In this document: piece by piece, positions 1 to 9,304 of the stretch | How the letters are laid out: every line of letters starts with the position of its first letter | How positions within the stretch are numbered: the first letter of the stretch is position 1 | The notes under the pieces: model-generated | Databases searched by the model: none | What the model saw: only the letters and a program-made list of their open reading frames with translations | What the model was told of the DNA's origin: nothing | Program-made: the position numbers and the translations under genes | Assembly: GCA_023391105.1 (NCBI GenBank) | Contig: JAEWBO010000006.1 | Location: 62,001-126,000 of the forward strand | Origin: Bacillota bacterium | GTDB taxonomy: Bacteria; Bacillota; Clostridia; Christensenellales; SZUA-584 | Length of the DNA: 64,000 bases | Reading direction: 5' to 3'

Positions 1-1
1 G

Positions 2-295
2 TCTCAAGGAATGCATACTCATTACTATATGGGTGAAACCTCGTATAATGACGGTCATATACACAACTATATAGGGATAACCAGCCCCAGCCCCAACTAT
101 CCGAATCATACTCATTTGTTAATGGGAGATACGACTGTTAACGACCGTCATCTGCATGAATATAGGATTTCAACCAATCGGCAAATAGAAACAAGAGACG
201 GACATTACCACGAATATAGCGGCGATACGGAATACGCCCAAGGGCATGATCATTCAATGCAAGGATCAACATCTGATTTTGGCGGCGATATGTAG
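2..295 (+). CDS. YmaF-like His-rich protein, 5' end outside the window
   Basis: The reading frame is open from the first bases of the window and ends at TAG 293-295. An ATG lies at 11, but the AAGGA in front of it abuts the codon with no spacer, so the true start is probably upstream and the gene is partial. The visible 94 residues consist of short units of the type H-x-H-x(5)-G-x-T-S-x(4)-G-H-x-H. These recur about every 16-20 residues and give an unusual density of His pairs (HTH, HIH, HTH, HLH, HYH, HDH). This pattern matches the YmaF family of small Bacillota proteins, whose function is not established; metal binding by the His pairs is an inference. No membrane segment is visible. A terminator follows at 329-362. 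Confidence 0.55.
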   Translation, partial: SQGMHTHYYMGETSYNDGHIHNYIGITSPSPNYPNHTHLLMGDTTVNDRHLHEYRISTNRQIETRDGHYHEYSGDTEYAQGHDHSMQGSTSDFGGDM

Positions 296-328
296 CTTAT
301 AGAAGCATAGTATTATATCTGAATCAAG

Positions 329-362
329 ATGGAATTCTCTGCGTATTCCATTTTGGTTTTTA
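329..362 (+). terminator. Intrinsic terminator after the YmaF-like gene
   Basis: ATGGAAT at 329-335 pairs with ATTCCAT at 345-351, and a T-rich tract follows (352-362). It lies 34 bases after the YmaF-like stop codon. The stem is only 7 bp, so confidence is moderate. Confidence 0.5.
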
Positions 363-408
363 AAGAGTCGTCAAAACAGAGAAATGAAAATATTCTAGTC
401 TCCTTCCG

Positions 409-442
409 AAAAAAGAACATAACCTTGCCATTTGGCAAAGTT
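409..442 (-). terminator. Intrinsic terminator of the tRNA-Ser transcript
   Basis: On the minus strand, AAC-x-TTGCC and GGCAA-x-GTT form a hairpin (442 to 421) with a 4-base loop. It is followed by TTCTTTTTT (417 to 409). It lies about 38 bases past the 3' CCA end of the tRNA. Confidence 0.7.
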
Positions 443-479
443 ATGGTTGCGCCACCCACCTACGGTGAGCCTTTTGTAT

Positions 480-570
480 TGGCGGAGAAGGTGGGATTCG
501 AACCCACGTGCCGGTTCCCCGACAAACGCATTTCGAGTGCGCCCCGTTATGACCTCTTCGATACTTCTCC
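480..570 (-). tRNA. tRNA-Ser, anticodon CGA (codon UCG)
   Basis: Read on the minus strand, the acceptor stem GGAGAAG (570-564) pairs with CTTCTCC (490-484). The discriminator base is G483 and CCA is encoded at 482-480. The anticodon loop contains CTCGAAA, giving anticodon CGA. The T arm carries GGTTCGAATCC. A long variable arm, typical of class II serine tRNAs, lies between the anticodon and T arms and explains the length of 91 nt. It is a single-gene transcript with its own promoter (610-638) and terminator (409-442). Confidence 0.95.
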
Positions 571-609
571 ATATGAGGCTGTCCGTTATGGCCAGCCGTT
601 CGAATGTTC

Positions 610-638
610 ATTATAAATGATTTATCTGCGTAATTCAA
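610..638 (-). promoter_or_regulatory. Sigma-A-type promoter of tRNA-Ser
   Basis: On the minus strand, TTGAAT (638-633), a 17-base spacer and TATAAT (615-610) match the housekeeping consensus. Transcription would start near 603, about 33 bases ahead of the mature tRNA 5' end. Confidence 0.75.
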
Positions 639-683
639 GCCCAAAAAACACAGGTGTTGCCTTTTTCACACTGTTTTTTATGA

Positions 684-689
684 TATAAT
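684..689 (+). promoter_or_regulatory. -10 element upstream of thymidine kinase
   Basis: A perfect TATAAT lies 36 bases ahead of the tdk start. No good -35 hexamer lies 16-18 bases upstream; the T-rich stretch there (TTTTTC) is weak. The call rests on the -10 box and its position. Confidence 0.45.
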
Positions 690-725
690 ATTCGGCGGAC
701 ATATCATTTGGGGAGGGTGCATACG

Positions 726-1313
726 TTGGCAAAACTATATTTTCGGTATGGCGCAATGGGGAGCAGCAAGACGGCAAACCTGCTGATGGTGGATTATAAT
801 TATGCGGAGCGCGACCAAAAAGCGCTGGTGTTAAAGCCGCGGATAGACGACCGTGATGGAAATCAGACGGTTAAGTCCCGCATGGGCATAAACAAGGAGT
901 GCCTGTTTGTGGAGGATTTCGTGAGGATGAGCGACGAGGCCATAAAGGCTTACGACTGTATCCTGGTGGACGAGGCGCAATTTGTATCCAAGGCAGATGT
1001 TGAGTTTTTCACGTATGTGGTGGACGAACTGAATATACCGGTGATCTGCTATGGCCTGAGGACGGATTTCCAGCGTAACTTGTTTGAGGGCAGCATGTGG
1101 CTGCTGGCTTGGGCCGATACTGTCGAGGAGATCAAGACGATCTGCTGGTGCGGACGCAAGGCGATATGCAACGCGCGGCTGGACGAAAATGGGCAAATCA
1201 TCCGTTCCGGAGAACAGGTGGTCATGGGAGGAACGGGCAAATATGTGGCGCTGTGCCGCAAGCATCATAAAACGGGCGAGACTGGCAACTTACCTGTGCT
1301 GCAAGACCAATAA
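726..1313 (+). CDS. tdk: Thymidine kinase, type II
   Basis: The enzyme phosphorylates thymidine (and deoxyuridine) to the 5'-monophosphate with ATP in the pyrimidine salvage pathway; it is cytosolic. The 195-residue protein begins MAKLYFRYGAMGSSKT, which is the family start and P-loop (GAMGSSKT, residues 9-16). The Walker-B-like DEAQF occurs near residue 88. A C-terminal zinc-ribbon motif is visible as CWCGRKA and a later C-x2-H pair. I chose TTG at 726 because GGGGAGGG (710-717) lies 8 bases upstream and because homologues start with MAKL; a TTG at 708 would leave the site inside the gene. It is monocistronic and is followed by a convergent terminator shared with araD. Confidence 0.93.
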   Translation: MAKLYFRYGAMGSSKTANLLMVDYNYAERDQKALVLKPRIDDRDGNQTVKSRMGINKECLFVEDFVRMSDEAIKAYDCILVDEAQFVSKADVEFFTYVVDELNIPVICYGLRTDFQRNLFEGSMWLLAWADTVEEIKTICWCGRKAICNARLDENGQIIRSGEQVVMGGTGKYVALCRKHHKTGETGNLPVLQDQ

Positions 1314-1319
1314 TCACAC

Positions 1320-1389
1320 CCCCAAAAGCGACGCTTTTCGGGGATCCCGTCATGAAATAAAGCCGCAAGCATTTGCGGCTTTATTTCAT
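1320..1389. terminator. Bidirectional terminator between tdk and araD
   Basis: A 17-bp perfect stem (1352-1368 with 1373-1389, loop GCAT) carries A-rich and T-rich outer arms, so it can terminate transcription from both strands. It separates the convergent genes tdk and araD. A second short hairpin (AAAAGCG/CGCTTTT, about 1323-1338) precedes it on the tdk side. Confidence 0.85.
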
Positions 1390-1397
1390 ATATCATG

Positions 1398-2090
1398 TTA
1401 TTTCTGCCCGTAATAAGCGTTTTTGCCGTGTTTACGCAAGAAGTGCTTGTCGAGTAACGTCTGTTGTATATCTGTTTTCGGATTCAGCTTCGTTGAAATA
1501 TAGGCCATCTCAGCGGTGTACTCCATCACGACTGCGTTTTCCACCGCCTTGGTGCAAGACGTGCCCCAGCTAAAAGGCCCGTGGTTCGCCACGATCACAG
1601 CGCTCACCTGCAACGGGTCAATACTGCGTTCTTCAAACGTCTGTATGATCACGCTGCCCGTTTCCCTTTCATAAGCGCCGCCTATTTCCTCGTCCGTCAT
1701 GCGCCGCGTGCACGGAATTGAGCCGTAGAAGTTGTCTGCGTGCGTGGTGCCCAACGCCGGTATATCCATATTCGCCTGCGCCCAGCTCGTCGCCCACTTG
1801 GAATGTGTGTGCACAACCGCCTTCACACCCTTGAACGCCTTATACAGCTCCACATGCGTCGGTGTGTCCGACGACGGATTCAGCGTTCCTTCGATGCGGT
1901 TTCCGTCGAGGTCAACCACTACCATATCATCGGCTGTCATCGTATCGTAACTCACGCCGCTTGGCTTGATCACCACGTATCCCGTCTCCTCATCATACGC
2001 GCTCACGTTGCCCCATGTCAGCAGCACGAGCCCGTATGTCACGAGATCGAGATTGGCTTTCAGGACTTCCTCTTTAAGTTTCCTAAGCAT
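1398..2090 (-). CDS. araD: L-ribulose-5-phosphate 4-epimerase
   Basis: Converts L-ribulose 5-phosphate to D-xylulose 5-phosphate, the last step that brings L-arabinose into the pentose phosphate pathway. It is a cytosolic class II aldolase/adducin-family enzyme that uses a zinc ion. The 230 residues match the usual length of about 231. Visible family motifs are [11 protein letters not shown] near the N terminus, KPSGVSYD, the zinc ligands in VVHTHS, and ANHGPFSWG. The start is ATG at 2090 (MLRKLKEEV). An in-frame extension to 2195 would run into araA and lacks family residues. The gene begins 4 bases after the araA stop, with GGGGTTAGG inside the end of araA as ribosome site, so it is translationally coupled. 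It is last in the pentose operon and is followed by the terminator at 1352-1389. Confidence 0.95.
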   Translation of the reverse strand: MLRKLKEEVLKANLDLVTYGLVLLTWGNVSAYDEETGYVVIKPSGVSYDTMTADDMVVVDLDGNRIEGTLNPSSDTPTHVELYKAFKGVKAVVHTHSKWATSWAQANMDIPALGTTHADNFYGSIPCTRRMTDEEIGGAYERETGSVIIQTFEERSIDPLQVSAVIVANHGPFSWGTSCTKAVENAVVMEYTAEMAYISTKLNPKTDIQQTLLDKHFLRKHGKNAYYGQK

Positions 2091-2094
2091 ATGC

Positions 2095-3555
2095 CTAACC
2101 CCAGATGACGTCGCCCAACGCGAGCTTTGTCTTAATGTCTTCAATCGTCGTGTCTTTGTTGATATGCACGAACTCGATGCCGAGTATCTCGGCAAAATCC
2201 GCCATGTGCTCAGCTGTCAGGTCGTACGAGATGACGCTGTGATGCGTACCGCCGGAGCGTATCCACGCTTCGTTGCCCGTGATCATGTCCGGCATGGGCC
2301 GCCACATCACGCTGGCCACCGGCAGGTTCGGCATCTTCTGCATCGGCGATATCGCCTTCACATCATGCGCGATCATGCGGAACCGTCCGCCCATATCCAC
2401 AAGCGTCACGAGTATCGCATCGCCCTCCTTGCCTTCAAACACGAGACGTGCAGGATCATCCTTGCCGCCGATGCCCAGCGGATGCACCTCAACAGCGGGT
2501 TTTTCCTTAGCGATCGCGGGCGATATTTCCAGCATATGCGCGCCCAGTACCGCCTCATTGCCGTCTTCAAAATGATAAGTATAGTCTTCGATGAACGAAT
2601 AGCCCTTGGTCAGCCCCTGCGACATCGCGCTGATGATGGCCTGAAGGGCCGCCTGTTTCCAGTCACCCTCGGCGCCGAAGCCATAGCCTTTGCCCATGAG
2701 GTTCTGAGACGCAAGGCCGGGCAGCTGATCCAGCCCGAACAGGTCTTCAAAGCTGTTCGTGTAGGCGCTGAATCCACCCGATTGGAGCATCTGCTCCAGC
2801 GCGATTTCGAGCTTCGCCTGATACTTCACCGCGCCTATATTATCGGTATTAATCGTATATTTACTCTCGTATTCCGCTATCTTTGCATCCACCTGTGCGT
2901 CCGTGATCTTGCCCACAAGCTCGACCAAGCCGCCCACACCGTATGTGTTAACGCTCCAGCCAAGGTCCTTCTCAGCCTGCACCTTATCACCCTCGGTCAC
3001 AGCCACATAGCGCATGTTGTCTCCCAGACGCATCACCTTTAAGCACTTGCTCGTCATCGCGCCCACCGCGCTTCTCATCCAGCCGCCCATTCTCAGGCGG
3101 AAAGCCGCGTCTTCCCAGTAGCCGCAGATCACTTTTCTCTTCATTCTCAGGCGGGACGTAATGAAGCCGTGTTCCCTGTCACCGTGCGCCGACTGGTTGG
3201 TATTCATGAAGTTCATGTCAATGGTATCAAACGGCAGGTTCTTATTGAACTGCGTGTTGATGTGCAAATACGGCTTGTTGAGAATGGACAGACCACCGAT
3301 CCACATCTTGCTCGGCGAGAACGTGTGCATCCATGTGATCACGCCTGCGCACTCGCTGTCGCTGTTGGCGGCAACACATACCTCTTTGATCTCGTCCGGC
3401 GTGGTCACCACGCCTTTTGACACCACCTCAAACGGAATGTCCTGATCCGCGTTGAATCCATCCGCCATGGTCTTTGCATGGGCGGCGACCTCTTTTAATA
3501 CCTCGGGGCCGTACAGATGCTGCGACCCGACCACAAACCAAAACTTATATGTCAT
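2095..3555 (-). CDS. araA: L-arabinose isomerase
   Basis: Interconverts L-arabinose and L-ribulose in the cytosol with a manganese-type metal cofactor. At 486 residues it falls in the 474-500 range of the family. The four metal and catalytic residues known from E. coli can be placed by spacing: E296 ([10 protein letters not shown]), E323 ([10 protein letters not shown]), H340 ([10 protein letters not shown]) and H439 (GGTHHSV). The N terminus [16 protein letters not shown] is diagnostic. GGAGAAAACTC precedes the ATG at 3555. It lies 17 bases downstream of the kinase gene and 4 bases upstream of araD, which fixes the pathway as arabinose to ribulose to ribulose-5-P to xylulose-5-P. Confidence 0.97.
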   Translation of the reverse strand: MTYKFWFVVGSQHLYGPEVLKEVAAHAKTMADGFNADQDIPFEVVSKGVVTTPDEIKEVCVAANSDSECAGVITWMHTFSPSKMWIGGLSILNKPYLHINTQFNKNLPFDTIDMNFMNTNQSAHGDREHGFITSRLRMKRKVICGYWEDAAFRLRMGGWMRSAVGAMTSKCLKVMRLGDNMRYVAVTEGDKVQAEKDLGWSVNTYGVGGLVELVGKITDAQVDAKIAEYESKYTINTDNIGAVKYQAKLEIALEQMLQSGGFSAYTNSFEDLFGLDQLPGLASQNLMGKGYGFGAEGDWKQAALQAIISAMSQGLTKGYSFIEDYTYHFEDGNEAVLGAHMLEISPAIAKEKPAVEVHPLGIGGKDDPARLVFEGKEGDAILVTLVDMGGRFRMIAHDVKAISPMQKMPNLPVASVMWRPMPDMITGNEAWIRSGGTHHSVISYDLTAEHMADFAEILGIEFVHINKDTTIEDIKTKLALGDVIWG

Positions 3556-3572
3556 GAGTTTTCTCCTTTACT

Positions 3573-5165
3573 TTATTCTAATGACTCGACAGCCGACCGT
3601 TCAATGACCAGGCCGGCTTGATACCTTTCCATGAACACCGCAAAGCCAGCGATGTCCTTTTCGTCCGGCTCCACAGTTGTGCATTCTGCGTCTGCGAACA
3701 CGCGGCTGTTCAGATAATCCGGAAGCGTCTGGCCTTGTTTATTCACCATATAAGCCGCAAGCACCGCCATGCCCCATGGTCCGCCTTCACCCGCCGTTGC
3801 CATGACAGTTACCGGCGCACCCATTGCTGCGGCCATGATCCGCTGACCGACATTGGCGTCTTTGAAGAAACCGCCGTGCCCTGTGATGGAATCGAGCGCG
3901 GCGCCCTCTTCCTCCAGCAGTATCTTTATGCCAATTTTCAGCGACGCGCAGGCTGAATTCAGGTGCGTGCGCATGAAATTCGCCAGATTGAACTTGGCAT
4001 CCGGTGTACGTGTGAAAAGCGGCCGTCCTTGCGTGAAGTCTGTCACATGCTCACCCGATATGTAGTTGTATGAGAGCAGGCCGCCGCAGTCTGCGGCGCC
4101 CTTAAGCGCGTGATTCAAAAGCCGGTTGTAAAGTGTTTTTGTATCAAATTCCGCTCCGAGAAGCCCTGCCGCTTCACCGAGAAGCTTGACCCATGCGTCA
4201 AGGTCACCCAGGCAGTTGTTGCAGTGCACCATCGCCACGGCGTCACCGGACGGTGTGGTCACCATATCGATCTCCGGATACACCTTGGACAGCGATTTTT
4301 CCAGTACAATCATGGCGAACACGCTGGTGCCCGCGCTCACATTGCCTGTGCGTCTGCGCACGCTATTGGTTGCCACCATACCCGTGCCTGCATCGCCCTC
4401 TGGCGGACACATCAGTATACCCGCCTCCAGCGCGCCGCTCGGATCAAGCCGCTTTGCGCCATCCTCTGTCAGTATCCCGGCTTTATCTCCGGCGGGCAAA
4501 ATCTCCGGCAAAATGTCTGAAAGCTTCCACGGCAGATTTGCAGTCAGCTTATCGAACTTGCTCATCATGCCGCTGTCATATTGCCGTGTCGCGTCATCTA
4601 TGGGGAACATGCCGGACGCGTCTCCGATGCCCAGTACCTTCTCGCCTGTCAGCTGCCAATGAATATATCCCGCGAGCGTGGTCAGGAAACGGATCTGCGG
4701 CACATGCGATTCACCGTTCAGAATCGCTTGATACAGGTGCGCGACGCTCCAGCGCTGCGGCACATGAAACTTAAGCAGCTCCGTGAGTTTTTCAGAAGCT
4801 TCACCGGTGATGGTGTTGCGCCATGTGCGGAACGGCACAAGCAGATTATCATCTTTATCAAACGCCATGTATCCGTGCATCATGGCTGAAACGCCGATCG
4901 CGCCGACGGTTTTAAGCTGCAGGCCGTATTTATCGCGCACGTCTTTGGCCATTTGTGCGTAGCAGTCGCGAATACCTGTCCAGATATCATCGAGTGAGTA
5001 CGTCCAAATGCCGTCTTCAAGCTTGTTCTCCCATGTATGCCCGCCCGTTGCAATTTGGTTGTGCGCTTTGTCTACGAGCACGGCCTTGATTCGCGTAGAG
5101 CCAAGCTCGATTCCAAGATATGTTTCGCCATTCATAAGTGCACTTTTATCGATTTGATTATCCAT
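3573..5165 (-). CDS. FGGY-family pentulose kinase, probable L-ribulokinase
   Basis: An ATP-dependent sugar kinase of the FGGY (hexokinase/actin-fold) family, 530 residues. The first phosphate-binding motif is [16 protein letters not shown] (residues about 17-32). [11 protein letters not shown] lies in the sugar-binding region. The second ATP-binding region is seen as [12 protein letters not shown] and ITGHGGFFK, with [14 protein letters not shown] near residue 460. In sequence type it looks closer to xylulokinase-like members than to E. coli AraB. Its position immediately ahead of araA and araD, with no other kinase in the locus, makes L-ribulokinase the likely activity; this is inference. 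AAGGAGG lies 5 bases before the ATG at 5165. It is separated from the permease gene by 259 bases, so a separate promoter or mRNA processing is possible, although I found no convincing one. Confidence 0.85.
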   Translation of the reverse strand: MDNQIDKSALMNGETYLGIELGSTRIKAVLVDKAHNQIATGGHTWENKLEDGIWTYSLDDIWTGIRDCYAQMAKDVRDKYGLQLKTVGAIGVSAMMHGYMAFDKDDNLLVPFRTWRNTITGEASEKLTELLKFHVPQRWSVAHLYQAILNGESHVPQIRFLTTLAGYIHWQLTGEKVLGIGDASGMFPIDDATRQYDSGMMSKFDKLTANLPWKLSDILPEILPAGDKAGILTEDGAKRLDPSGALEAGILMCPPEGDAGTGMVATNSVRRRTGNVSAGTSVFAMIVLEKSLSKVYPEIDMVTTPSGDAVAMVHCNNCLGDLDAWVKLLGEAAGLLGAEFDTKTLYNRLLNHALKGAADCGGLLSYNYISGEHVTDFTQGRPLFTRTPDAKFNLANFMRTHLNSACASLKIGIKILLEEEGAALDSITGHGGFFKDANVGQRIMAAAMGAPVTVMATAGEGGPWGMAVLAAYMVNKQGQTLPDYLNSRVFADAECTTVEPDEKDIAGFAVFMERYQAGLVIERSAVESLE

Positions 5166-5424
5166 ACGTCCTCCTTATTTATGGTTCTTCCTTCCTCTAT
5201 ATTACAATAGCCATACCCAAGCCGACAATGTTTATGTCCGATTATTATACGTTTTCATTTCTGTCGTTTATAAATTACACAAAGCTGGGGAGGTGCCCAG
5301 CCTTGCGCTTAGTTCTGCCGTATACACGCACTGGAGGAATCGAATGCCGCATACAGCTTGTATATTTGTATGTGTTTTCAGAATATACGCAAAATACATG
5401 CGACATGTTTGTATGACAGATCGC

Positions 5425-6555
5425 CTACGATGATATGTCACTCGCGCTATCTTCGCTTCTTTTCCTGCTTTTAAACATCATCCATTCCGGCAGCAGCAGC
5501 TTAAAGCCGCCTTTTTCACGAATTGAAAGAACCACACTTTGAAGCAAAATGAAGAAGCACAGCATAAGCCCGATTGTAATACTCTGCCAATATGGCTCCC
5601 TAAGCCCCGAAGCAATGACAATATTGCTAATCGTCTTTAAAGAAAGCACCCCGAAAAGCGTACCGATAACATTGCCAACGCCGCCAGTTAATAATGTGCC
5701 GCCGATAATCGCAGACGCGATCGCTTGCATTTCTGCGGCGGTTGCATTGGAGGCGTTTCCTGCCCCTGTATGCATCAGGTAGACGTAACCGCCGATTCCG
5801 GATAATAACCCGCTTAGCAAATAGGAATAGAATTTTGTGCGCTTTACATTGATGCCAAGCATTAATGCGCTCTGCCTGTTGCCGCCCACCGCATAGAGGT
5901 TGCGCCCGAATCGCGTCCATCTGAGAATGAAGAATATAGCTAATACGACAGCTATCGCGACGACTACGCCGAGCTCAATTTTGGCGGGAATAAAATTGCC
6001 GGTCTTTCCATAAGAACCGATACCCGGAATCACGATACGAAAATCCTTAAGGGCCATAAAGGCTTCGTGCACCGCTGTGCGCGGTGCAGCGCTGACGATG
6101 GTTATCATGCCTTTAGCAAAGAACATACCCGCTAACGAGACAATAAAGGGCTGTATATCCAAATAGGCTATCAACATTCCCTGAACCAGCCCGAACGCTA
6201 TCCCAATGCCCAAAGCTAAACCCACAGAGCCGATGACGCTGCCGCTATGGTCATCCAGATAAACGACACAAGCCATGGTCACCAGCGCGGTTATGCCGCC
6301 TACTGAAATATCTATGCCACCTGCTATCATAACGATGGTCAGTGCGCAGGAAATCACAATCAAAAACGCATTGTTATTGAAAATATCTAGGAACTGCTGA
6401 GGATTCAGGAAACCGCCACCCCAGACAAGCATGGCAAGTACGTACATGCCAATGAAGGTGCAAATCGTTATGGTCAAGAGCAAATTTGTGTTGGAAATAG
6501 GCTCTCTGCGTTTTTTCCCCGCCGTACCGGCAAATGGACCTTTATTACTTGTCAT
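5425..6555 (-). CDS. Sugar ABC transporter permease (YjfF-like), second of two
   Basis: Membrane subunit of a CUT2-class monosaccharide importer, family BPD_transp_2. The 376 residues contain a 26-residue basic cytoplasmic N terminus and then about 9-10 hydrophobic helices. The conserved segment IMIAGGIDISVGG near residue 75 and the coupling-helix region with GGNRQSALMLGI (residues about 220-235) are clear. A charged C-terminal tail (KSRKRSEDS) follows the last helix. CGGAGAA lies 8 bases before the ATG. Two different permeases plus one ATPase and a YtfQ-like binding protein is the arrangement of the E. coli galactofuranose system YtfQ-YtfR-YtfT-YjfF. By analogy the cargo could be the furanose form of arabinose, but the substrate is inference. 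Confidence 0.88.
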   Translation of the reverse strand: MTSNKGPFAGTAGKKRREPISNTNLLLTITICTFIGMYVLAMLVWGGGFLNPQQFLDIFNNNAFLIVISCALTIVMIAGGIDISVGGITALVTMACVVYLDDHSGSVIGSVGLALGIGIAFGLVQGMLIAYLDIQPFIVSLAGMFFAKGMITIVSAAPRTAVHEAFMALKDFRIVIPGIGSYGKTGNFIPAKIELGVVVAIAVVLAIFFILRWTRFGRNLYAVGGNRQSALMLGINVKRTKFYSYLLSGLLSGIGGYVYLMHTGAGNASNATAAEMQAIASAIIGGTLLTGGVGNVIGTLFGVLSLKTISNIVIASGLREPYWQSITIGLMLCFFILLQSVVLSIREKGGFKLLLPEWMMFKSRKRSEDSASDISS

Positions 6556-6560
6556 ATTAT

Positions 6561-6825
6561 TAATTCTCCGTTATTTTCGTCGGTTTTTTAACAGCTTGTC
6601 GCGCAGCTAAAGGGCATTCTTTTGCAACTGGCGAACTAATGAACGATGCTATAATGACAACCGTCTTATATGCTTTTTCCGCTATCAACGTAATTATCAG
6701 CGATCTTCGTCCGCTTTTTAAACAGCTTATCCCGAAGCTGAATGGCATATTCTTTTACAACTGGCGAACTAATGACAACGATGGCTATTATAACAATGGC
6801 TTTATATGCTTTTATCGCCGTCGAA
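6561..6825 (-). repeat. Adjacent direct duplication of the permease gene 3' end
   Basis: Two adjoining copies of about 130 bp lie head to tail: copy A at 6561-6690 and copy B at 6691-6825. Both contain the same run ACTGGCGAACTAATGA and align along their length with roughly three-quarters identity by eye. On the minus strand copy B encodes the true end of the permease (SSPVVKEYAIQLRDK). Copy A encodes a decayed version (SSPVAKECPLAARQ) whose frame ends in TAA at 6560-6562. The functional permease now runs out of copy B and stops inside copy A in another frame, so its last 8 or so residues are foreign to the family. Confidence 0.8.
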
Positions 6826-7748
6826 GGAACCTTCATGGCATAAAGCGTAATTGTCAACGCCTGAATGATATATGCCCCTATCACTGAGCCGGCCAAGCTG
6901 AATTTTCCGCCGCTAAGCGCATTGCCTCCGATAGCAACAGCCAAAATAGCATCCATTTCAATATCTAAAAGAATTGTTTCATGGTTGATAAGCCCCATTC
7001 TGCTGACGCCGATACAGCCCGAAATAGCCGTGCATACGCCCAGTATCATAAATGATAATATTTTCATCCACACAACGTTGATTCCGTTTAGGCGGGCGGA
7101 TTTCTCGTTGATTCCAACCGCTTGTGTGTATAACCCGAGATTGGTGAACCTTAAGAAAAGCGAAACCAATACACCGAATACGATGACGATGATAATGGGT
7201 GTGGGTATGGGGATACCCGGAATAAAGCTGCCAATGTTACCTAGCAGCGGGCTGTCAACAGTCGGCGTTGCGCCGCCGTTTATCCAATACGCGATAGGGC
7301 GTCCGGCAGTAAACAGTATTAATGTCGCGATCATCGGCTGAATCTTGAATTTGGCTACCAATGTGCCGTTAAACGCGCCGCACAGCATAGTCACCACACA
7401 GCCTGCCAAAAAGGCGATAAGAATGATTGGCATGGTCACTTGATTTTCGCGAAGCACGCGAACAAAAACACTGCCTGCTATTGCAGCCACTGCGCCAACG
7501 CTGATATCCTGTCCCCCCGACGATGCGGTGACCAGCGTCATACCGATTGCCAAAATAGCAAGCTCGGATGCGCCGTTTAGAATACTGATTATATTGCCTG
7601 AAAGAACGGTGTTTCCATAGTTATTGGTTGTAACGGTTAAAGAGAAAAAACCGACATCCCTGATTAAATTAAAAACAATGATCAATAAAAGCGCAAACAA
7701 CGGGATAATCAATTGAGACTTCATTAATTTCTTTAAACCTTTAGCCAT
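6666..7748 (-). CDS. Sugar ABC transporter permease (YtfT-like), first of two
   Basis: CUT2-class permease of 360 residues with about 9 hydrophobic segments. Family motifs seen are ILAIGMTLVTASSGGQDISVGA (residues about 65-86), the region GINEKSARLNGI (about 225-236), and AVAIGGNALSGGKFSLAGS (about 270-288). It starts inside the end of the ATPase gene (8-base overlap) with GGGGGAGG as ribosome site, so the two are translationally coupled. It pairs with the second permease (5425-6555) to form a heterodimeric channel. The C terminus has been altered by a local duplication: after KIADN the frame enters the repeated segment and ends YVDSGKSI. The change affects only the cytoplasmic tail, so function is probably kept. 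Confidence 0.88.
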   Translation of the reverse strand: MAKGLKKLMKSQLIIPLFALLLIIVFNLIRDVGFFSLTVTTNNYGNTVLSGNIISILNGASELAILAIGMTLVTASSGGQDISVGAVAAIAGSVFVRVLRENQVTMPIILIAFLAGCVVTMLCGAFNGTLVAKFKIQPMIATLILFTAGRPIAYWINGGATPTVDSPLLGNIGSFIPGIPIPTPIIIVIVFGVLVSLFLRFTNLGLYTQAVGINEKSARLNGINVVWMKILSFMILGVCTAISGCIGVSRMGLINHETILLDIEMDAILAVAIGGNALSGGKFSLAGSVIGAYIIQALTITLYAMKVPSTAIKAYKAIVIIAIVVISSPVVKEYAIQLRDKLFKKRTKIADNYVDSGKSI

Positions 7749-9261
7749 TTTGAACTGCCTCCCCCGCTATCGTGTGCATGATTTTTGCTTGCGTCGCGTC
7801 CTCGCCCTTGAGTTCACCCACTATTTTACGATCCCGCATAACGATGAGCCGTGAACACGTACGAAGCATTTCCTCTATTTCAGACGAGATAAACGTCACG
7901 CTGACGCCTTCTTCGGCGAGCTTCAAAACAAGCTTTTGTATTTCAACTTTTGTACCGACGTCAATACCGCGCGTCGGTTCGTCCAAGATAAGATACTTAG
8001 GATTTGTGAGCAGCCAGCGCGCAAGTATGACCTTTTGCTGATTGCCGCCCGAAAGCGATTTTATGGGTGTATCCATGGAAGCCGTTTTTATCCCTAATAG
8101 TTTGATGTACTGATCTGCAAAGGCTTCCGCCTCCGTTTTGGAAAACGGCCGAAAAAAGCCCTTCATCACCTGCAATGCAAGAATAATATTTTCACGCACA
8201 GACAGATCCTCAACGATACCGTCCTGCTTTCTATCCTCGGGCAGATACCCAAGGCCATGCTTCATGGCATCCTTGGGCTTTGATATTTTGACGGTTTGTC
8301 CGTTTACCTTCACCCTGCCGCCGGTAATTTTATCAGCGCCGAAAATGGCACGTACGCTTTCGCTGCGGCCAGAGCCAAGAAGCCCGGTAAACCCGTTCAC
8401 TTCTCCCTTATGAATTTTGAAATCAAACGCCTTTGTGCCCACCGCGCTGGATAACCCAGATGCTTCGAATGTGGGCGTGTCATCCACCTTGGCGTGTGCT
8501 GCCTTTCGATTTTCCAATGCTGAAATGTCGTCAAGCTCTTTACCCATCATCTTTGATATAAGCTGTACGCGCGGCAAATCTTTTATTTCGTACTCTCCAA
8601 CGAGCTCGCCGTTTCTCAAAACGGTTATCTTGTCGCATATCTCGTATACCTGTTCAAGAAAATGTGTGATGAAGATGATGCCGACACCGCGCGACTTCAG
8701 TTCGCGCATAAGAGAAAAAAGCTTTTCAACCTCGTGTTCGTCCAGCGAGGAGGTCGGCTCGTCTAAGATAAGGACTTTGCAGTCCATATCCACGGCGCGG
8801 GCAATGGCAACCATTTGCTGCACAGCCAGCGAGCAAGTGGCAAGCTGCTGGGTGGCTCTCGCCGGAATATTAAGTCTGTCAAGTATCTGTGTCGTCTTCT
8901 TGACCATAGAACGCCAATTGACGAAATTGTAATTGCCTCGTCCGATAAACATATTTTCGGCAACCGTAAGGTTAGAGCAAAGAGTAATCTCCTGATAAAC
9001 CGTACTGATGCCTAAATTCTGAGCCTCTTGAGGGGATTTTATGGTAATCTCTTTGTTAATACCCGCTATGTGGATTTGTCCTGAATCTTTCGGGTATACG
9101 CCTGTTAAAACTTTGACTAAGGTTGACTTGCCGGCTCCATTCTCACCCATCAGGGCGTGAATTTCGCCTTTGCATAGGGTGAAATCCACATTATGCAAAG
9201 CGCGTACACCCGGGAAGGCTTTGCATATTTTCCGCATGGATAAAACGATTTCGTTTTGCAT
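7741..9261 (-). CDS. Sugar ABC transporter ATP-binding protein with two ATPase domains
   Basis: Cytoplasmic energy-coupling subunit of the CUT2 importer (RbsA/MglA/AraG/YtfR type), 506 residues with tandem ATPase domains. The N-terminal domain has Walker A GENGAGKST (residues about 39-47), the signature region ATCSLAVQQMVAIA and Walker B VLILDEPTSSLD. The C-terminal domain has a degenerate P-loop GLLGSGRSE, as is usual for this class, the signature LSGGNQQKV and ILDEPTRGIDVGTK. The start is ATG at 9261 (MQNEIVLSM) with AAGGATGG upstream. An extension to 9348 would pass through the hairpin at 9305-9346 and is not family-like. It overlaps the first permease gene by 8 bases and follows the binding-protein gene by 124 bases. 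Confidence 0.93.
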   Translation of the reverse strand: MQNEIVLSMRKICKAFPGVRALHNVDFTLCKGEIHALMGENGAGKSTLVKVLTGVYPKDSGQIHIAGINKEITIKSPQEAQNLGISTVYQEITLCSNLTVAENMFIGRGNYNFVNWRSMVKKTTQILDRLNIPARATQQLATCSLAVQQMVAIARAVDMDCKVLILDEPTSSLDEHEVEKLFSLMRELKSRGVGIIFITHFLEQVYEICDKITVLRNGELVGEYEIKDLPRVQLISKMMGKELDDISALENRKAAHAKVDDTPTFEASGLSSAVGTKAFDFKIHKGEVNGFTGLLGSGRSESVRAIFGADKITGGRVKVNGQTVKISKPKDAMKHGLGYLPEDRKQDGIVEDLSVRENIILALQVMKGFFRPFSKTEAEAFADQYIKLLGIKTASMDTPIKSLSGGNQQKVILARWLLTNPKYLILDEPTRGIDVGTKVEIQKLVLKLAEEGVSVTFISSEIEEMLRTCSRLIVMRDRKIVGELKGEDATQAKIMHTIAGEAVQNG

Positions 9262-9304
9262 AGGTACTAACCATCCTTTATGCGTTGGAATCTTCGTAAA
9301 GATA

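Noticed and set aside
480..570. tRNA-Ser as an integration site
   Set aside because: No integrase gene and no repeated copy of the tRNA 3' end were seen nearby.
1966..3042. Long plus-strand open frame of 358 codons opposite araA/araD
   Set aside because: It is antisense to two genes with full family motifs, has no ribosome site and its His/Arg-rich composition is that of a mirrored coding frame.
5284..5301. GCTGGG/CCCAGC hairpin between the second permease and the kinase as a terminator
   Set aside because: Only a 6-bp stem without a T run on either strand; too weak to call. The remainder of 5166-5424 shows no promoter I can support.
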